Counted from the first letter of the stretch, positions 27,437-37,951 are shown. The stretch: 64,000 nt of DNA from an uncultured Aquimarina sp. (GCA_947499005.1 CANMML010000021.1:1-64000), one strand, 5' to 3'. Translations and numbers: made by a program. The notes: generated from the letters alone by a model not told the origin.

Positions 27437-28873
27437 ATGTCAATTAAAAGCGGACGTAAAAAAACGAAAATCGTTGCAACCCTAGGACCTGCAACTGATA
27501 GCCAAGAAGTCATTAACGAACTAGTTATTGCTGGTGTTAATGTATTTCGAATTAACTTTTCACATGCTGATTACGACGATGTACGCCGTCGTGTTCAATA
27601 TATCCGAGAAGCCAACGAAAAAAACGGATTCCATGCAGCGATCTTAGCAGATCTTCAAGGGCCTAAACTTCGTGTTGGTGTAATGGAAGAAGGTACTGTG
27701 GTAAATGTTGGTGATGAAGTAACTTTCCAAACAGGTGAACCATTTGTTGGAAATGCTACAAAAGCTTACATGAACTACACTCAGTTCCCTAAAGATGTAA
27801 AAGCTGGTGAGCGTGTTTTAGTTGACGATGGAAAAGTACACTTCGAAGTGGTTTCTACGAATGGCGATGACAAAGTTGTTGCCAAAGTAACGCAAGGAGG
27901 CCCTTTTAAATCTAAGAAAGGAGTAAACTTACCTAATACTGATATCTCTCTTCCTGCATTGACAGAGAAAGATATCAATGATGCCATTTTCGCATGTGAA
28001 ATGGATGTAGATTGGATCGCTCTTTCTTTCGTACGTCACGCAAAAGATGTTTCGGACCTTCGTGAATTGATTAGTAAGCATAGTGATTTCCCTATTCCGA
28101 TCATTTCTAAAATCGAAAAACCGGAAGGTGTTGCTAACATCGATGAAATTGTAGAAGTTTCTGGTGGATTAATGGTAGCTCGTGGAGATCTTGGTGTAGA
28201 AATTCCTGCTGAAGAAGTACCATTAGTACAAAAAGAACTAGTACGCAAGGCTAAATTAGCTCGTAAGCCAGTGATTATTGCTACCCAAATGATGGAAACA
28301 ATGATCGATAGCTTAACTCCTACTCGTGCTGAAGTAAATGATGTTGGAAACTCTGTAATGGATGGTGCTGATGCTGTAATGCTTTCAGGGGAAACTTCTG
28401 TAGGTAAATATCCTGTCGAAGTAATTAAGACTATGAGAAGAATCATCCGTAGTGTTGAGAATTCTCCATTGATCAATGTACCTAAGACTGCACCTAATGA
28501 TGCTACAAACCGTTTTGTTACAGACTCGATTTGTTATCATGCAGCAAACGCAGCAAATGACATTAAGGCTGATGCTATTTCTACAATTACAAACTCTGGA
28601 TATACAGCATACCAAATTTCTGCTTGGCGTCCACAATCACATATCTTAGTATACTGTAGTGACAAGCGTATTTTAGCTCAGTTAAACTTATTATGGGGTG
28701 TGAAAGCTTTCTATTATAACGAAGCTGACAATGTAGATCAAATGTTTGATGAAGTTAATGCAGATGCTATTGAAAAAGGCTACGTTGAAGCTGGTGATCG
28801 TATCATCAACTTAATTTCTACTCCAATCGAAGAGAGAGGAAATGTAAATACAATGAGAATTTCTCAGTTGTAA
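27437..28873 (+). CDS. pyk: Pyruvate kinase
   Basis: The enzyme transfers phosphate from PEP to ADP at the end of glycolysis. The 478 residues show KIVATLGPATDS at the N-terminus, the signature ISKIEKPEGVANIDEI with catalytic Lys, GLMVARGDLGVEIP, and the C-terminal allosteric domain. The start is the ATG at 27437 (MSIKSGRKKTK); the frame could begin earlier at TTG 27428, inside the upstream gene's stop. It ends before a strong terminator. Confidence 0.97.
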   Translation: MSIKSGRKKTKIVATLGPATDSQEVINELVIAGVNVFRINFSHADYDDVRRRVQYIREANEKNGFHAAILADLQGPKLRVGVMEEGTVVNVGDEVTFQTGEPFVGNATKAYMNYTQFPKDVKAGERVLVDDGKVHFEVVSTNGDDKVVAKVTQGGPFKSKKGVNLPNTDISLPALTEKDINDAIFACEMDVDWIALSFVRHAKDVSDLRELISKHSDFPIPIISKIEKPEGVANIDEIVEVSGGLMVARGDLGVEIPAEEVPLVQKELVRKAKLARKPVIIATQMMETMIDSLTPTRAEVNDVGNSVMDGADAVMLSGETSVGKYPVEVIKTMRRIIRSVENSPLINVPKTAPNDATNRFVTDSICYHAANAANDIKADAISTITNSGYTAYQISAWRPQSHILVYCSDKRILAQLNLLWGVKAFYYNEADNVDQMFDEVNADAIEKGYVEAGDRIINLISTPIEERGNVNTMRISQL

Positions 28874-28954
28874 TACACTTAAACCCATATTATGCATTAT
28901 AAAATCTATTTCGCATCGAAATTCTAATGCAGAATTGGGGATAAATTCATATAA

Positions 28955-28990
28955 TAAAAAAAGCGCTTGAATCTTCAAGCGCTTTTTTTT
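28955..28990. terminator. Terminator after pyk
   Basis: A symmetric hairpin (agcgcttga/tcaagcgct) flanked by seven A on the left and eight T on the right; works on either strand. Confidence 0.9.
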
Positions 28991-29047
28991 GTTAAGACAC
29001 ATAGGGTTTTGATTCATTTATACGTTATAATCTAAAACAGATTCAAA

Positions 29048-30004
29048 ATGAAAAAACTAATTTTTAGCTTATTAGCGGTCACCTTCCTTGTCAGCTGTTC
29101 TAATGATGATAATAACGACCTATCATCTGACAACAAAAATAACAACCCTGATGTTTTTAACGAATTGGTCGGATCCTGGTTAATACAAGAAAGTAAAATA
29201 AATGGGACAGCAGTAGATACTGATAGCTTTAATTGCTTAAAAACATCTATTGCAGAATTTAGAACATTAGAATACACTTTAAATTACAGAAAAAAAGGAA
29301 GCTCTATATGTTCAATAACACAGGAATTTAGTGGAACTTATCGATTAAATAGTGACGGCAGTATTTCTCTTAATAGCATAGATGATAACCTTTCAGCAAC
29401 CTTAAAAGATGGGGAATTAATAATCACTTCTAAGGAAGGCAACAGTACGCAAGTAGACACCTTTATCAACGAAAAAGATATTATAAATACCGCTACAGAA
29501 CTTCCCACAGAAGATGAGACTGAGCCTGAGTCAAACACAAATACAGAAGCACTTAAAGCCTTAATTACCAAACTAAAAGGAACTTGGTCTATCGAAAAAC
29601 ATGAGGTAAATAATAATACCTTAAACATAAGTGATTGTGGAAAACAAAATACAATTAGTATTAACGAAGATGGCATCATAACTCTTATTCAAAATAATAC
29701 TACGTATACAAAAGCTGATTTAAACAAATATGGTGTTGGATTTAGCGGTCCTGAAGGAAGTATTCAGGATTTACAATTCGAAGGTTCTTTTGGTAGTGGA
29801 TCTTCTATAGATAAGATTATTATAGATTCTAAAGCAAACTGTAAATTTATAAAAGAAAGTACTAGAGCATTAAGTTTTGTTAGCACAAACATAGCAAGCC
29901 TTTCTTCTTCTGCAAATATTAAATGGGTGGACCAAAGCACCATAGAATTGCAATATAAAAACTCACAAACCCAAACAACAGGTGTAGTTACCTTCAAAAA
30001 ATAA
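29048..30004 (+). CDS. Lipoprotein with two lipocalin-like repeats
   Basis: 318 residues with lipobox FLVSC (Cys17) and an Asn/Asp-rich spacer, as expected for a surface lipoprotein. Two related halves can be seen: one starts NELVGSWLIQESKINGTAVD (about 37) and the other TKLKGTWSIEKHEVNNNTLN (about 172), each followed by a Cys and beta strands. This is the pattern of Bacteroidota lipocalin-like domains with the GxW start. The ligand is unknown. The Asp/Glu/Thr-rich linker EDETEPESNTNTE joins the halves. It stands alone after the pyk terminator. Confidence 0.75.
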   Translation: MKKLIFSLLAVTFLVSCSNDDNNDLSSDNKNNNPDVFNELVGSWLIQESKINGTAVDTDSFNCLKTSIAEFRTLEYTLNYRKKGSSICSITQEFSGTYRLNSDGSISLNSIDDNLSATLKDGELIITSKEGNSTQVDTFINEKDIINTATELPTEDETEPESNTNTEALKALITKLKGTWSIEKHEVNNNTLNISDCGKQNTISINEDGIITLIQNNTTYTKADLNKYGVGFSGPEGSIQDLQFEGSFGSGSSIDKIIIDSKANCKFIKESTRALSFVSTNIASLSSSANIKWVDQSTIELQYKNSQTQTTGVVTFKK

Positions 30005-30096
30005 TAGATTTTTCGATTGTTTGGCTAATAAACTCTAACGACCGACACAAAATGTCGATTCGTCGAAGAACATAAAGTAAAGGTCTTTTCTGAAAG

Positions 30097-30118
30097 TAAA
30101 TTTGATTACAAATCAAAA
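30097..30118 (+). promoter_or_regulatory. Putative -7 box and adjoining small palindrome before the DUF4114 gene
   Basis: TAAATTTG at 30097-30104 matches TANNTTTG, 23 bp before the ATG. It overlaps the palindrome tttgattacaaatcaaa (30102-30118). Confidence 0.4.
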
Positions 30119-30127
30119 GTTTACGTC

Positions 30128-33100
30128 ATGAAAAGACCTTTATCTATATTCGGACTCATCTTTGCGCTATTATTATCGCAAACTTCGCTTAGCGCTCAAA
30201 CACCATTTGATTGTAACGATGGTAAATTTTATCAAGTAATTTCAGGCGTTTTAAAATCTTACAACCCTATTACTGGAGGATATTCAGAACCTTTACATCA
30301 ACATACCAGAAGCTATAATGCTGGCGGATATAATGTCGTTGATAATTATATGTACGCTATTGAAAGCAATACCAATAATTTATTACGTATTGGTCAAGAT
30401 GGCATTCAAAACTTAGGGAGTGTTCTTCCTAATAATGGGATCACTTTTGGTGGAGGATACGCTGCAGACGTAGATTTAGAAGGAAATTTATGGGTTTTTC
30501 AAAATGGAAATAAAGAAACCTTTCACAAAATAGTAGATCTTGCAAGCTACGATGGAACAATTTCACCAACATTTGAAGTTATAACAACAAATGTAAAAGC
30601 CCCTAACACTTGTGCCGATATTGTTTTAATTGACAATTTGTTTTATGGAGGTAGTCGTGGTCGACTATATCGCTGGGATATCTCTACAGGGACACCTATA
30701 TTCTCTAGTGCACCAGTAGCAGGACTTCCAAGTAGTACTTTTGGTGCTGCTTATACTGATAGTGATCTACGTTTATATCTATCAGACAATAAAGGGGGCA
30801 TCTACGTAATTGATGATTACAAATCGAACAATCCAGTAGCTACTTTGTTAAACCTTACAGAAATCACAAATTCTAATGACGGATTCAAATGTGCACTTGG
30901 AGCTTCTCCTTTAGATAAAGATCAAGATGGAACTTTAGATGCTTTGGATAATGATACCGACGGCGATGGTATCTCTAACATCATAGAATGTGGGGGTTTA
31001 GATCCCTATGGAGATGAAGATGGAGATGGTTTATTTAATTATTTAGACAACGATATTAGCGGAAATGGAGATAATGTTGTGCAGGATGCCTTTGATGCTG
31101 ATGGAGATGGAATCCCTAATTTCTATGATTTAGACGCTGATGGAGACGGAATTTATGATATTGTCGAAGCTGGAATAGGAAACCTTGACACGAATCAAGA
31201 TGGAATTTATGATAGCGAACCTACGAATACTGTAATCCCTATTGATACAGATAATGATGGTATTTATGATCTATATGACATAGATGCTGATGGGGATGGT
31301 ATTATTGATTTAGTTGAAGGGCAACCAGCAAATGATTTTTCAAGCCCATCAGGAATAGACAATGATCAAGATGGTATCGATGATGTCTTTGATACTGATT
31401 TCGGAGGCTTTCCTTCTGGAAATATAAATACTGATGGTATAGATAGTCCTGATTTTCAAGATATCGACTCGAATAACGATGGTATTTTAGATACAATTGA
31501 GGCTTATGATATAGACGGTGATGGAAATGCAGAAACTACTGCCTCTGGAAATGATGAAGATCAAGATGGACTAGATGATGCTTTCGATATCAATAGAAGC
31601 ACCTTTGATGCTACGAACAGAAATCAAACTCCAGAGAGTTTCCCTGTAACCCCTATTTGTAATCGATACAACTACTTATCTGAATTTAATGCAGAAGGAG
31701 CTCCATTAAATTTAATCGAGAATGATGAAATTACACCTGAATTTCTTGATCGAGTTAATAATGCACTACCTGAATTTTACCCTGTACCCGACTACAATCC
31801 TCATTATATATCTTCTGGATATGATTCTGACATTAAAATAGATGAAGAAGGAGAAGTGTTTGTCACTTTTGTTTCAGAAGGAGCTGGTTATAAAAATACG
31901 TTAGGATATTATACTTACAACATAAACACTCCTCTTCCAAAAGCACCTCAACCAGAAGACATCACTATTATCTTTCCAAACATTTCGCAAAAAGGAAGCG
32001 GAGGAGATTTGGAACCTGGCAACAAGGTAAGCTTAGGAACATTCCCTCCTGACACAGGAATTGGATGGGTACTAATTGCAGATGCTTGGTCAGACAATTG
32101 TGTAAATGCTGGTAAATGGTCTTTATTTTCTAATCCAGATTTCAACCCAGAATCCAATGCAGATTTACGTCCCCATAATGTATTGATATCTGATATTGAA
32201 ACCGAAAGAATCATTTTAGGATTCGAAGACACTAGAAGAGACTACAATAGTGATAACGATTTTAATGATGCCATCTTTTATATTAGTACTACCCCGAGTA
32301 GTGCCCTAAATAAAGACAATATTATTTCAATTGAAACTTCCACTAATGTAACCTCAGGAAATGATGGCGGATTAGAAAGCAATGGCGATTTGGCCAAACT
32401 TATAGCTAAGAGAAATTTTAATAGAACAAAATATAATACACGCAGAAGCAGTAAATCATTACAACAAACATTTTCTGCTTCGTTTTATGACGCATCAACA
32501 AATGGAACTGTCGAATTAGGAGCATATTTTCCTGATTCAGGAGTTTTAGGATCTGAAGTAGCTTTTATATCTAGCCCAGAAGACCTAATAGGGATCACTA
32601 ATGCTGAAGAAATATTTGCTGTTGATTATTACGAAGGCAGTGCAAGAATTGCTGCAGCATTTGCAACAAAAACAACTGCGGGTGTTTATGACCATTCTAA
32701 AACGATTTGCGATCGTCTTAATGGCTCTAAATTACTAGATATACGCACTACAGATATTCGTGGTTACAAAATCATTAAAACTAAAATTCAACGTGCTACA
32801 GGTGAAGTTGAGCATGCACTTACTTTCTCAATTAAAGAAGGAGAATTTCAAAATGAAATTCATAGCCATTGGAATATCGGGCAATACCCTGAAGGCACTT
32901 TTAGAAACTTCCAAGTTTGGGGAGGTTCCGTAACACAAGTTGCTAATATTGCTAATACTATTTTAGATCGTTTTACTATAAGTAGAGCTTTAACACATAT
33001 TTCTCCCATAGAAAACGTACCTGAAATATTTGTAAAAAGTGGACACTATAAAAATGGAAACCTAGTACTGGATATTATAAATCGTACAGGAACTAAAGCA

Positions 33101-34078
33101 TTCAACTTTAAAAGTAATATTAGAAAAACAGAGTTATCCGATGAAACAAAATTCAATAGACAACTTGCTCTAACAGGAGATAAAGAAGAAAAAATTACTA
33201 TCCCTGTAGGTGGAATTTTTGATATTGGACTATCAATTACAACTCCAAAATCTAGCACTGAAGATGCTTTATATTTAGCTGATGGCCCATGGGGAATTGA
33301 TTATGAAGAAGAAAATGTAATGGTTTCTAATTTCGAAATCAATAATAGCAGAGCCGTAATAGCTCCCTCTACATATAATATCGAAAGAGACGTAAAACTA
33401 CAAGGAGATGTAAAAGGAACGATTAATGTTTTTAGAAATATTCTAGCAGGAGATTTAGCTTTTTCTTCAACATCTTACGAGGGAATCGAATTTGAAATAA
33501 AATCTAATATTCCTGTGGAAGTAATTGCTGTAGACGAGCATCTAATTCAATGGGACAACCGATTAAGACATAAAGTTACTGTCGATAGCTTACAAAAAGT
33601 AACGATTAATTTTTCTGAATTTAAAGATAATCAAGGGAATTCTAGATCTATTGATAAGTTAAAAAGTTTAGTATTCTCTATCCAAGGAGACTACAGCAAC
33701 TTTGAAAGTTTTGATTTTGAAGTTAGAAACGTGAAAATCGTAGAAAATAAGGATGTAATAATTATCGTAGACGAAAATGATGAGGACATAGCAGTAGCAG
33801 ATGAAGTACTATTAGAAATACCTGAAAGCAATGCTGTTAATTTCAAAAATTACCCTAACCCGTTTACAGAGAAAACAATTTTCACTATTCCAGCAAATGA
33901 AAGCAGCATTTCAATTCGCATTTACGACTTAAAAGGTAAAATAGTTCAAATTGAAGAAATGGCCGTTTCTAATAATGAAGCTACACTTTACCCAAATGCA
34001 TTAAATCCTGGCATTTATCCTTATATTATTCAAACAAAAGAAGGTAAAAGCTATCAAGGAAAATTAGTAATTAGGTAA
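30128..34078 (+). CDS. Giant exported DUF4114 protein with calcium-type repeats and T9SS tail
   Basis: 1316 residues. Signal peptide (ISAQ-like end LSLSAQ, about 23 residues), then a propeller-like region (about 25-260), then about 15 thrombospondin type 3-like DxDxDG calcium-binding repeats (about 265-500; e.g. DADGDGIPNFYDLDADGDGI), a DUF4114 domain (about 570-720; GYKNTLGYYTY, IGWVLIADAW, DFNDAIFYI), a long beta-rich region, and a type A T9SS sorting domain at the end (FKNYPNPFTEKTIFTI ... GKLVIR). It should be secreted or surface-bound and may mediate adhesion or sugar contact; function not known. It is followed by a repeat and the GH3 gene. Confidence 0.85.
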   Translation: MKRPLSIFGLIFALLLSQTSLSAQTPFDCNDGKFYQVISGVLKSYNPITGGYSEPLHQHTRSYNAGGYNVVDNYMYAIESNTNNLLRIGQDGIQNLGSVLPNNGITFGGGYAADVDLEGNLWVFQNGNKETFHKIVDLASYDGTISPTFEVITTNVKAPNTCADIVLIDNLFYGGSRGRLYRWDISTGTPIFSSAPVAGLPSSTFGAAYTDSDLRLYLSDNKGGIYVIDDYKSNNPVATLLNLTEITNSNDGFKCALGASPLDKDQDGTLDALDNDTDGDGISNIIECGGLDPYGDEDGDGLFNYLDNDISGNGDNVVQDAFDADGDGIPNFYDLDADGDGIYDIVEAGIGNLDTNQDGIYDSEPTNTVIPIDTDNDGIYDLYDIDADGDGIIDLVEGQPANDFSSPSGIDNDQDGIDDVFDTDFGGFPSGNINTDGIDSPDFQDIDSNNDGILDTIEAYDIDGDGNAETTASGNDEDQDGLDDAFDINRSTFDATNRNQTPESFPVTPICNRYNYLSEFNAEGAPLNLIENDEITPEFLDRVNNALPEFYPVPDYNPHYISSGYDSDIKIDEEGEVFVTFVSEGAGYKNTLGYYTYNINTPLPKAPQPEDITIIFPNISQKGSGGDLEPGNKVSLGTFPPDTGIGWVLIADAWSDNCVNAGKWSLFSNPDFNPESNADLRPHNVLISDIETERIILGFEDTRRDYNSDNDFNDAIFYISTTPSSALNKDNIISIETSTNVTSGNDGGLESNGDLAKLIAKRNFNRTKYNTRRSSKSLQQTFSASFYDASTNGTVELGAYFPDSGVLGSEVAFISSPEDLIGITNAEEIFAVDYYEGSARIAAAFATKTTAGVYDHSKTICDRLNGSKLLDIRTTDIRGYKIIKTKIQRATGEVEHALTFSIKEGEFQNEIHSHWNIGQYPEGTFRNFQVWGGSVTQVANIANTILDRFTISRALTHISPIENVPEIFVKSGHYKNGNLVLDIINRTGTKAFNFKSNIRKTELSDETKFNRQLALTGDKEEKITIPVGGIFDIGLSITTPKSSTEDALYLADGPWGIDYEEENVMVSNFEINNSRAVIAPSTYNIERDVKLQGDVKGTINVFRNILAGDLAFSSTSYEGIEFEIKSNIPVEVIAVDEHLIQWDNRLRHKVTVDSLQKVTINFSEFKDNQGNSRSIDKLKSLVFSIQGDYSNFESFDFEVRNVKIVENKDVIIIVDENDEDIAVADEVLLEIPESNAVNFKNYPNPFTEKTIFTIPANESSISIRIYDLKGKIVQIEEMAVSNNEATLYPNALNPGIYPYIIQTKEGKSYQGKLVIR

Positions 34079-34125
34079 TATAATACCAATTAAGCGCAAA
34101 AAAAAGAGGATGATTATTTTTGGAT

Positions 34126-34154
34126 CGTCATTCTGAATCAAGTTCAGAATGACG
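34126..34154. repeat. CGTCATTCTGAA-type dispersed hairpin
   Basis: A perfect 12-bp stem (cgtcattctgaa/ttcagaatgacg) with a 5-nt loop. A decayed relative lies at 39397-39420 (cgtcattctgatcgttcagaatc). Such strings are a known-looking intergenic repeat of Bacteroidota. It could also end transcription of the large gene upstream, though no T-run follows. Confidence 0.6.
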
Positions 34155-34252
34155 GAACATTAACTTTGGGACTGCTTTAATGTCGTGATAGTAATGCTAA
34201 ACGACCAAAAAGTTATATAATTTAGACACCAAACTAATATTACTTCTCAAAA

Positions 34253-36463
34253 ATGCTGCTCAAAAGTTTATTGAAAAATATTTTCTTTTTATCTATCTCT
34301 ATTTCCCTAAGTATCGCCACTAAAGCTCAAGAAATAGATTGGACTTTCAAAAACCCAAAATTATCAGTAGAAGAAAGAGCCGAAATTTTGGTAAGCCAAA
34401 TGACTGTAGATGAGAAAATCAGTCAATTGATGAATGATGCTCCAGCAATTGAGCGATTAGAAGTACCTCTGTATAACTGGTGGAATGAAGCGCTACATGG
34501 TGTCGCTAGAAATGGTAAAGCCACTATATTTCCACAAGGCATAGCTATAGGAGCAAGTTTTGATACAGACCTTGCCTACCGAGTAGCTTCTGCGATTTCG
34601 ACTGAAGCTGTAGCGAAATACACCATTTCCCAAGAGGCAGGAAATCGAAGTAAATATGCTGGACTCACTTTTTGGACTCCTAACATCAATATCTTTAGAG
34701 ATCCTAGATGGGGACGCGGACAAGAAACATATGGCGAAGACCCTTTTTTAACCTCTGAAATTGGAGTCGCTTTTGTTAAAGGTTTACAGGGAAACCATAA
34801 AAAATATTTAAAATCTGCCGCCTGTGCAAAACACTTTGCTGTGCATTCGGGTCCAGAGGAAGTTCGCCACACTTTCAACGCAATACCCACGAAAAAAGAC
34901 CTGTACGAGACGTATTTGCCTGCTTTTGAAGCACTGGTAACAAAAGCTAAGGTAGAAGGCGTAATGGGCGCTTATAATGCCGTTTACGGTGTCCCTTCGT
35001 GTGCTAATGAATTTTTACTTAAAGACGTTTTAAAAGACCAGTGGAATTTTGACGGTTACATTACTTCAGATTGCGGAGCTATTGGAGGGATGACTTACAA
35101 AATGAAATATACCAACACCGCTGAAGAAGCCGCTGCTATTTCATTAAAAGCTGGACTTAACATGAATTGTGGTGAAAGTTTTGGGGCTCTTAAAAAAGCA
35201 CTTGACAATAACCTAATCACAAAAGAACTCATACACAAAAGAACAGTTCAATTATACAAAACATTATTCCGATTGGGAATGTTTGATAGTTACAAAAAGA
35301 ACCCTTATCGAAAAATTGACTCTAAACACATTCATAGTAAAGCTCATATTGCATTAGCTAGAGAAGCTGCTCAAAAGTCTATTGTTTTACTAAAAAACAG
35401 CAATCACACATTACCTTTGTCTAAAAATATTAAAGTGCCCTACATTACAGGGCCCTTTGCCAACTCTGCAGATATGTTAATGGGAAGCTATTACGGCATT
35501 AGCCCTAATTTGGTGACCGTATTAGAAGGTATTGCAGATAAAGTATCTTTAAGCTCTTCCCTTAACTACCGTAGCGGAGCACTTCCTTTCCAGAAAAATA
35601 TTAATCCTAAAAACTGGGCTCCTTTTGTTGCTGGAGAATCTGATGTCACTATTTGCGTCGTCGGGATTACAGCAGATATGGAAGGTGAAGAAGTTGATGC
35701 TATTGCATCTGCAAATATTGGCGATAGAATAGATTTAAAATTACCTGAAAATCAAATCAATTACATTAAACAAATGGCCGAAAAGAAAAAAGGGCCTTTG
35801 GTATTACTTATTGCTAGTGGTAGCCCTGTTTCTCTAGAAGGAATTGAGGAATATTGCGATGCTATTTTGCAAATTTGGTACCCTGGAGAACAAGGAGGAA
35901 ATGCTGTAGCTGATATTTTATTTGGAGATGTCAGTCCATCAGGAAAGCTGCCTATTACCTTCCCAAAAAACGTAGACCAATTACCTTCTTATGAAGATTA
36001 TTCGATGAGTGGAAGAACCTATAAATTTATGAGTGCAGTACCGCTTTATCCTTTTGGGTTTGGGCTATCCTACACTACTTTCGAATATGGCGATCTTAAC
36101 GTTTCAAAACAGGTATTGACCCAAAAAGAATCGATAGATATTTCGTTTACTGTTAAAAATACTGGGGAACGTAGTTCAGACGATATCGCTCAATTATACT
36201 TAATTCCCCTAGAAAGTTCAATTCCAAATACCCCGAAATATATTCTAAAAAGGTTCGAGCGCATTGAGAATCTTCAACCCGAAAGATCTAAAAAAGTTTC
36301 CTTTTCGCTAACTGCGGAAGATTTTCAATTATTCAATGAAAAAGGAGAGAAAGTATGGCTTAAAGGCAAATATAAACTTGTCGCAGCAAATGCATTACCA
36401 TCTAATCGCAGTAAACAATTGGGAGCGGCTTCTTTTTCTGAAACAATTTTAGAATTAAAATGA
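34253..36463 (+). CDS. Glycoside hydrolase family 3 (beta-xylosidase/glucosidase type), exported
   Basis: 736 residues with signal peptide (MLLKSLLKNIFFLSISISLS...TKAQ). The N-terminal TIM barrel carries FWTPNINIFRDPRWGRGQET and the nucleophile Asp in GYITSDCGAIGG; the alpha/beta sandwich domain has LLKNSNHTLPLS and VTICVVGITADMEGEE; a fibronectin III-like C-terminal domain (FGFGLSYTTFEYG onward) completes the GH3 layout. The SDCGAI form around the nucleophile is typical of the xylosidase-like GH3 subgroup. Substrate is not certain. It is convergent with the PAS kinase gene. Confidence 0.92.
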   Translation: MLLKSLLKNIFFLSISISLSIATKAQEIDWTFKNPKLSVEERAEILVSQMTVDEKISQLMNDAPAIERLEVPLYNWWNEALHGVARNGKATIFPQGIAIGASFDTDLAYRVASAISTEAVAKYTISQEAGNRSKYAGLTFWTPNINIFRDPRWGRGQETYGEDPFLTSEIGVAFVKGLQGNHKKYLKSAACAKHFAVHSGPEEVRHTFNAIPTKKDLYETYLPAFEALVTKAKVEGVMGAYNAVYGVPSCANEFLLKDVLKDQWNFDGYITSDCGAIGGMTYKMKYTNTAEEAAAISLKAGLNMNCGESFGALKKALDNNLITKELIHKRTVQLYKTLFRLGMFDSYKKNPYRKIDSKHIHSKAHIALAREAAQKSIVLLKNSNHTLPLSKNIKVPYITGPFANSADMLMGSYYGISPNLVTVLEGIADKVSLSSSLNYRSGALPFQKNINPKNWAPFVAGESDVTICVVGITADMEGEEVDAIASANIGDRIDLKLPENQINYIKQMAEKKKGPLVLLIASGSPVSLEGIEEYCDAILQIWYPGEQGGNAVADILFGDVSPSGKLPITFPKNVDQLPSYEDYSMSGRTYKFMSAVPLYPFGFGLSYTTFEYGDLNVSKQVLTQKESIDISFTVKNTGERSSDDIAQLYLIPLESSIPNTPKYILKRFERIENLQPERSKKVSFSLTAEDFQLFNEKGEKVWLKGKYKLVAANALPSNRSKQLGAASFSETILELK

Positions 36464-36467
36464 ACCT

Positions 36468-36489
36468 CTATGGATTGGGAGATCCATAG
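36468..36489. terminator. Hairpin between convergent GH3 and kinase genes
   Basis: An 8-bp stem (ctatggat/atccatag) with a 6-nt loop lies between the two convergent stop codons. The T-run is weak on either side, so termination efficiency is uncertain. Confidence 0.5.
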
Positions 36490-36498
36490 TTTCGGTTA

Positions 36499-37950
36499 TT
36501 AATGAAATCTAATGGTGAAAGTAGTACCTACCCCTACTTCACTTTCAACTTCTATACTACCATTTTGAGATTCTATCTGATTTTTAGTAATAAATAACCC
36601 AATCCCTACCGCATCTGAATTGGCATGAAAAGTCTTATACATTCCAAAGATTTTATCTCCAAACTTATCCATATCAATCCCCTGACCATTATCCGATATT
36701 CTCAAATAGCCTTTGCCTTTTTCACTAACACCCGATTCAAAATGAATTTTTGCATCTCGATCGGGGTGTTTGTACTTAATGGCATTCGTCAATAAATTAA
36801 GTAATATACTTTCCATGTAAGCGGGAACGAAACGCACTTCTGATAAACCTTCAAAATTGTAGGTTACCTCTGCATCCCCACTAGTAATAATATTACGAAT
36901 CGATGACATTACTAGCTCTAAAGTACCATTTAAAGAAACATTCTTGCGTTTCTGTTTCTTATTGGTATGGATTGTTACAATTTCATTTAAGTGGTCGATA
37001 GTAGTAGTTAGATTTTCACTAATACTTTTCACTTCATTAATCAATTCTAACTTTTCTGTCGGCTCTTCAATACTTTCAATTAACTGTACTAGTAAACTCA
37101 AATTACTAGAATGCGATCGTAAATTATGTGAAACAATATGTGCAAAATTAAATAAGCGATTGTTCTGCGAAGCAATGATACTCATGGACTTTTGCAATGT
37201 AAGCTCGCGTTGCTTGATCTCATCAATATTCTGAAACACTCCTCTTATTCCAATAATCCTATTATTAGAATCATAAACAGGTTTTCCAATAACCCGAACC
37301 CACATTTTGTCTTTTCGATAATTATACATTTCTAGCTCCTTACTAAAGGGCTTTCCTGTAGTGCTACAACTTAAAAAAAGATCGGAGGCAACTTGCAAAT
37401 TTTCGGGTGGGAAATACGTCAAAGTACTTTTTAATGACGGCTGATAATCTGCTGGATAACCCAATAAGCGTTTCGCTTCTGGATCCCAGTAACTTTTTTT
37501 ATTCTTAAAATCGACATACCAGCTACCTGTTCTAGACATTATAGCCGTTTCGTGGTAATAGAATTCTACATTATCACTAAAACCTTCACTACTTACTGGT
37601 TGAAAAAAAATAAGCTTTGTGTCTGATTTTATATTTACTAAGGACTCTTCTGCAGAATAAGCAATATATCTTTTAAAAACACCATCACTATTTCTAAATG
37701 AAATTTTCTGACGGAAACTTGCACTATTATTTTTATAATTTAAATAGTTTTTCTCAAAAAACTCTGCATCTTCTTTTAAAATAATTTCATTTAGAAACCA
37801 ATCTATACTTGATACGACTTCTTCTTTTTCATAATTCATATTCTTTAAAAACCCATCCGACCAATTATCTAAAGCTTGTGCTTCTTTTAATTCCCAGAAT
37901 CCGATATTGAATTTTTTCAGAGTATTTTCGAACAACTCGTTTCCTAACAT
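36499..37950 (-). CDS. PAS-domain sensor histidine kinase
   Basis: 483 residues, no membrane segment, so a cytosolic sensor. Two PAS-like modules fill residues about 1-250 (WSDGFLKNMNYEKEEVV; SYWDPEAKRLLGY, then WVRVIGKPVYDSNNRIIGIRG). The dimerisation box is FAHIVSHNLRSH with the phospho-His, and the ATPase part shows NLLTNAIKYKHP, ISDNGQGIDM and GIGLFITK. It begins 1 bp after the DUF2721 stop, so the two are one transcript, apparently under a sigma-54 promoter. The partner regulator is not adjacent; the NtrC-type gene at 39565 is a candidate. Confidence 0.92.
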   Translation of the reverse strand: MLGNELFENTLKKFNIGFWELKEAQALDNWSDGFLKNMNYEKEEVVSSIDWFLNEIILKEDAEFFEKNYLNYKNNSASFRQKISFRNSDGVFKRYIAYSAEESLVNIKSDTKLIFFQPVSSEGFSDNVEFYYHETAIMSRTGSWYVDFKNKKSYWDPEAKRLLGYPADYQPSLKSTLTYFPPENLQVASDLFLSCSTTGKPFSKELEMYNYRKDKMWVRVIGKPVYDSNNRIIGIRGVFQNIDEIKQRELTLQKSMSIIASQNNRLFNFAHIVSHNLRSHSSNLSLLVQLIESIEEPTEKLELINEVKSISENLTTTIDHLNEIVTIHTNKKQKRKNVSLNGTLELVMSSIRNIITSGDAEVTYNFEGLSEVRFVPAYMESILLNLLTNAIKYKHPDRDAKIHFESGVSEKGKGYLRISDNGQGIDMDKFGDKIFGMYKTFHANSDAVGIGLFITKNQIESQNGSIEVESEVGVGTTFTIRFH

Positions 37951-37951
37951 C

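Noticed and set aside
31302..31496. Tyr/His-rich minus-strand frame inside the giant gene
   Set aside because: It is the reverse reading of the Asp/Gly calcium repeats, which produces Tyr/His/Arg-rich text.
30902..31630. Repeat-rich DNA as a mobile or satellite element
   Set aside because: It encodes calcium-binding protein repeats in frame and varies at third positions.
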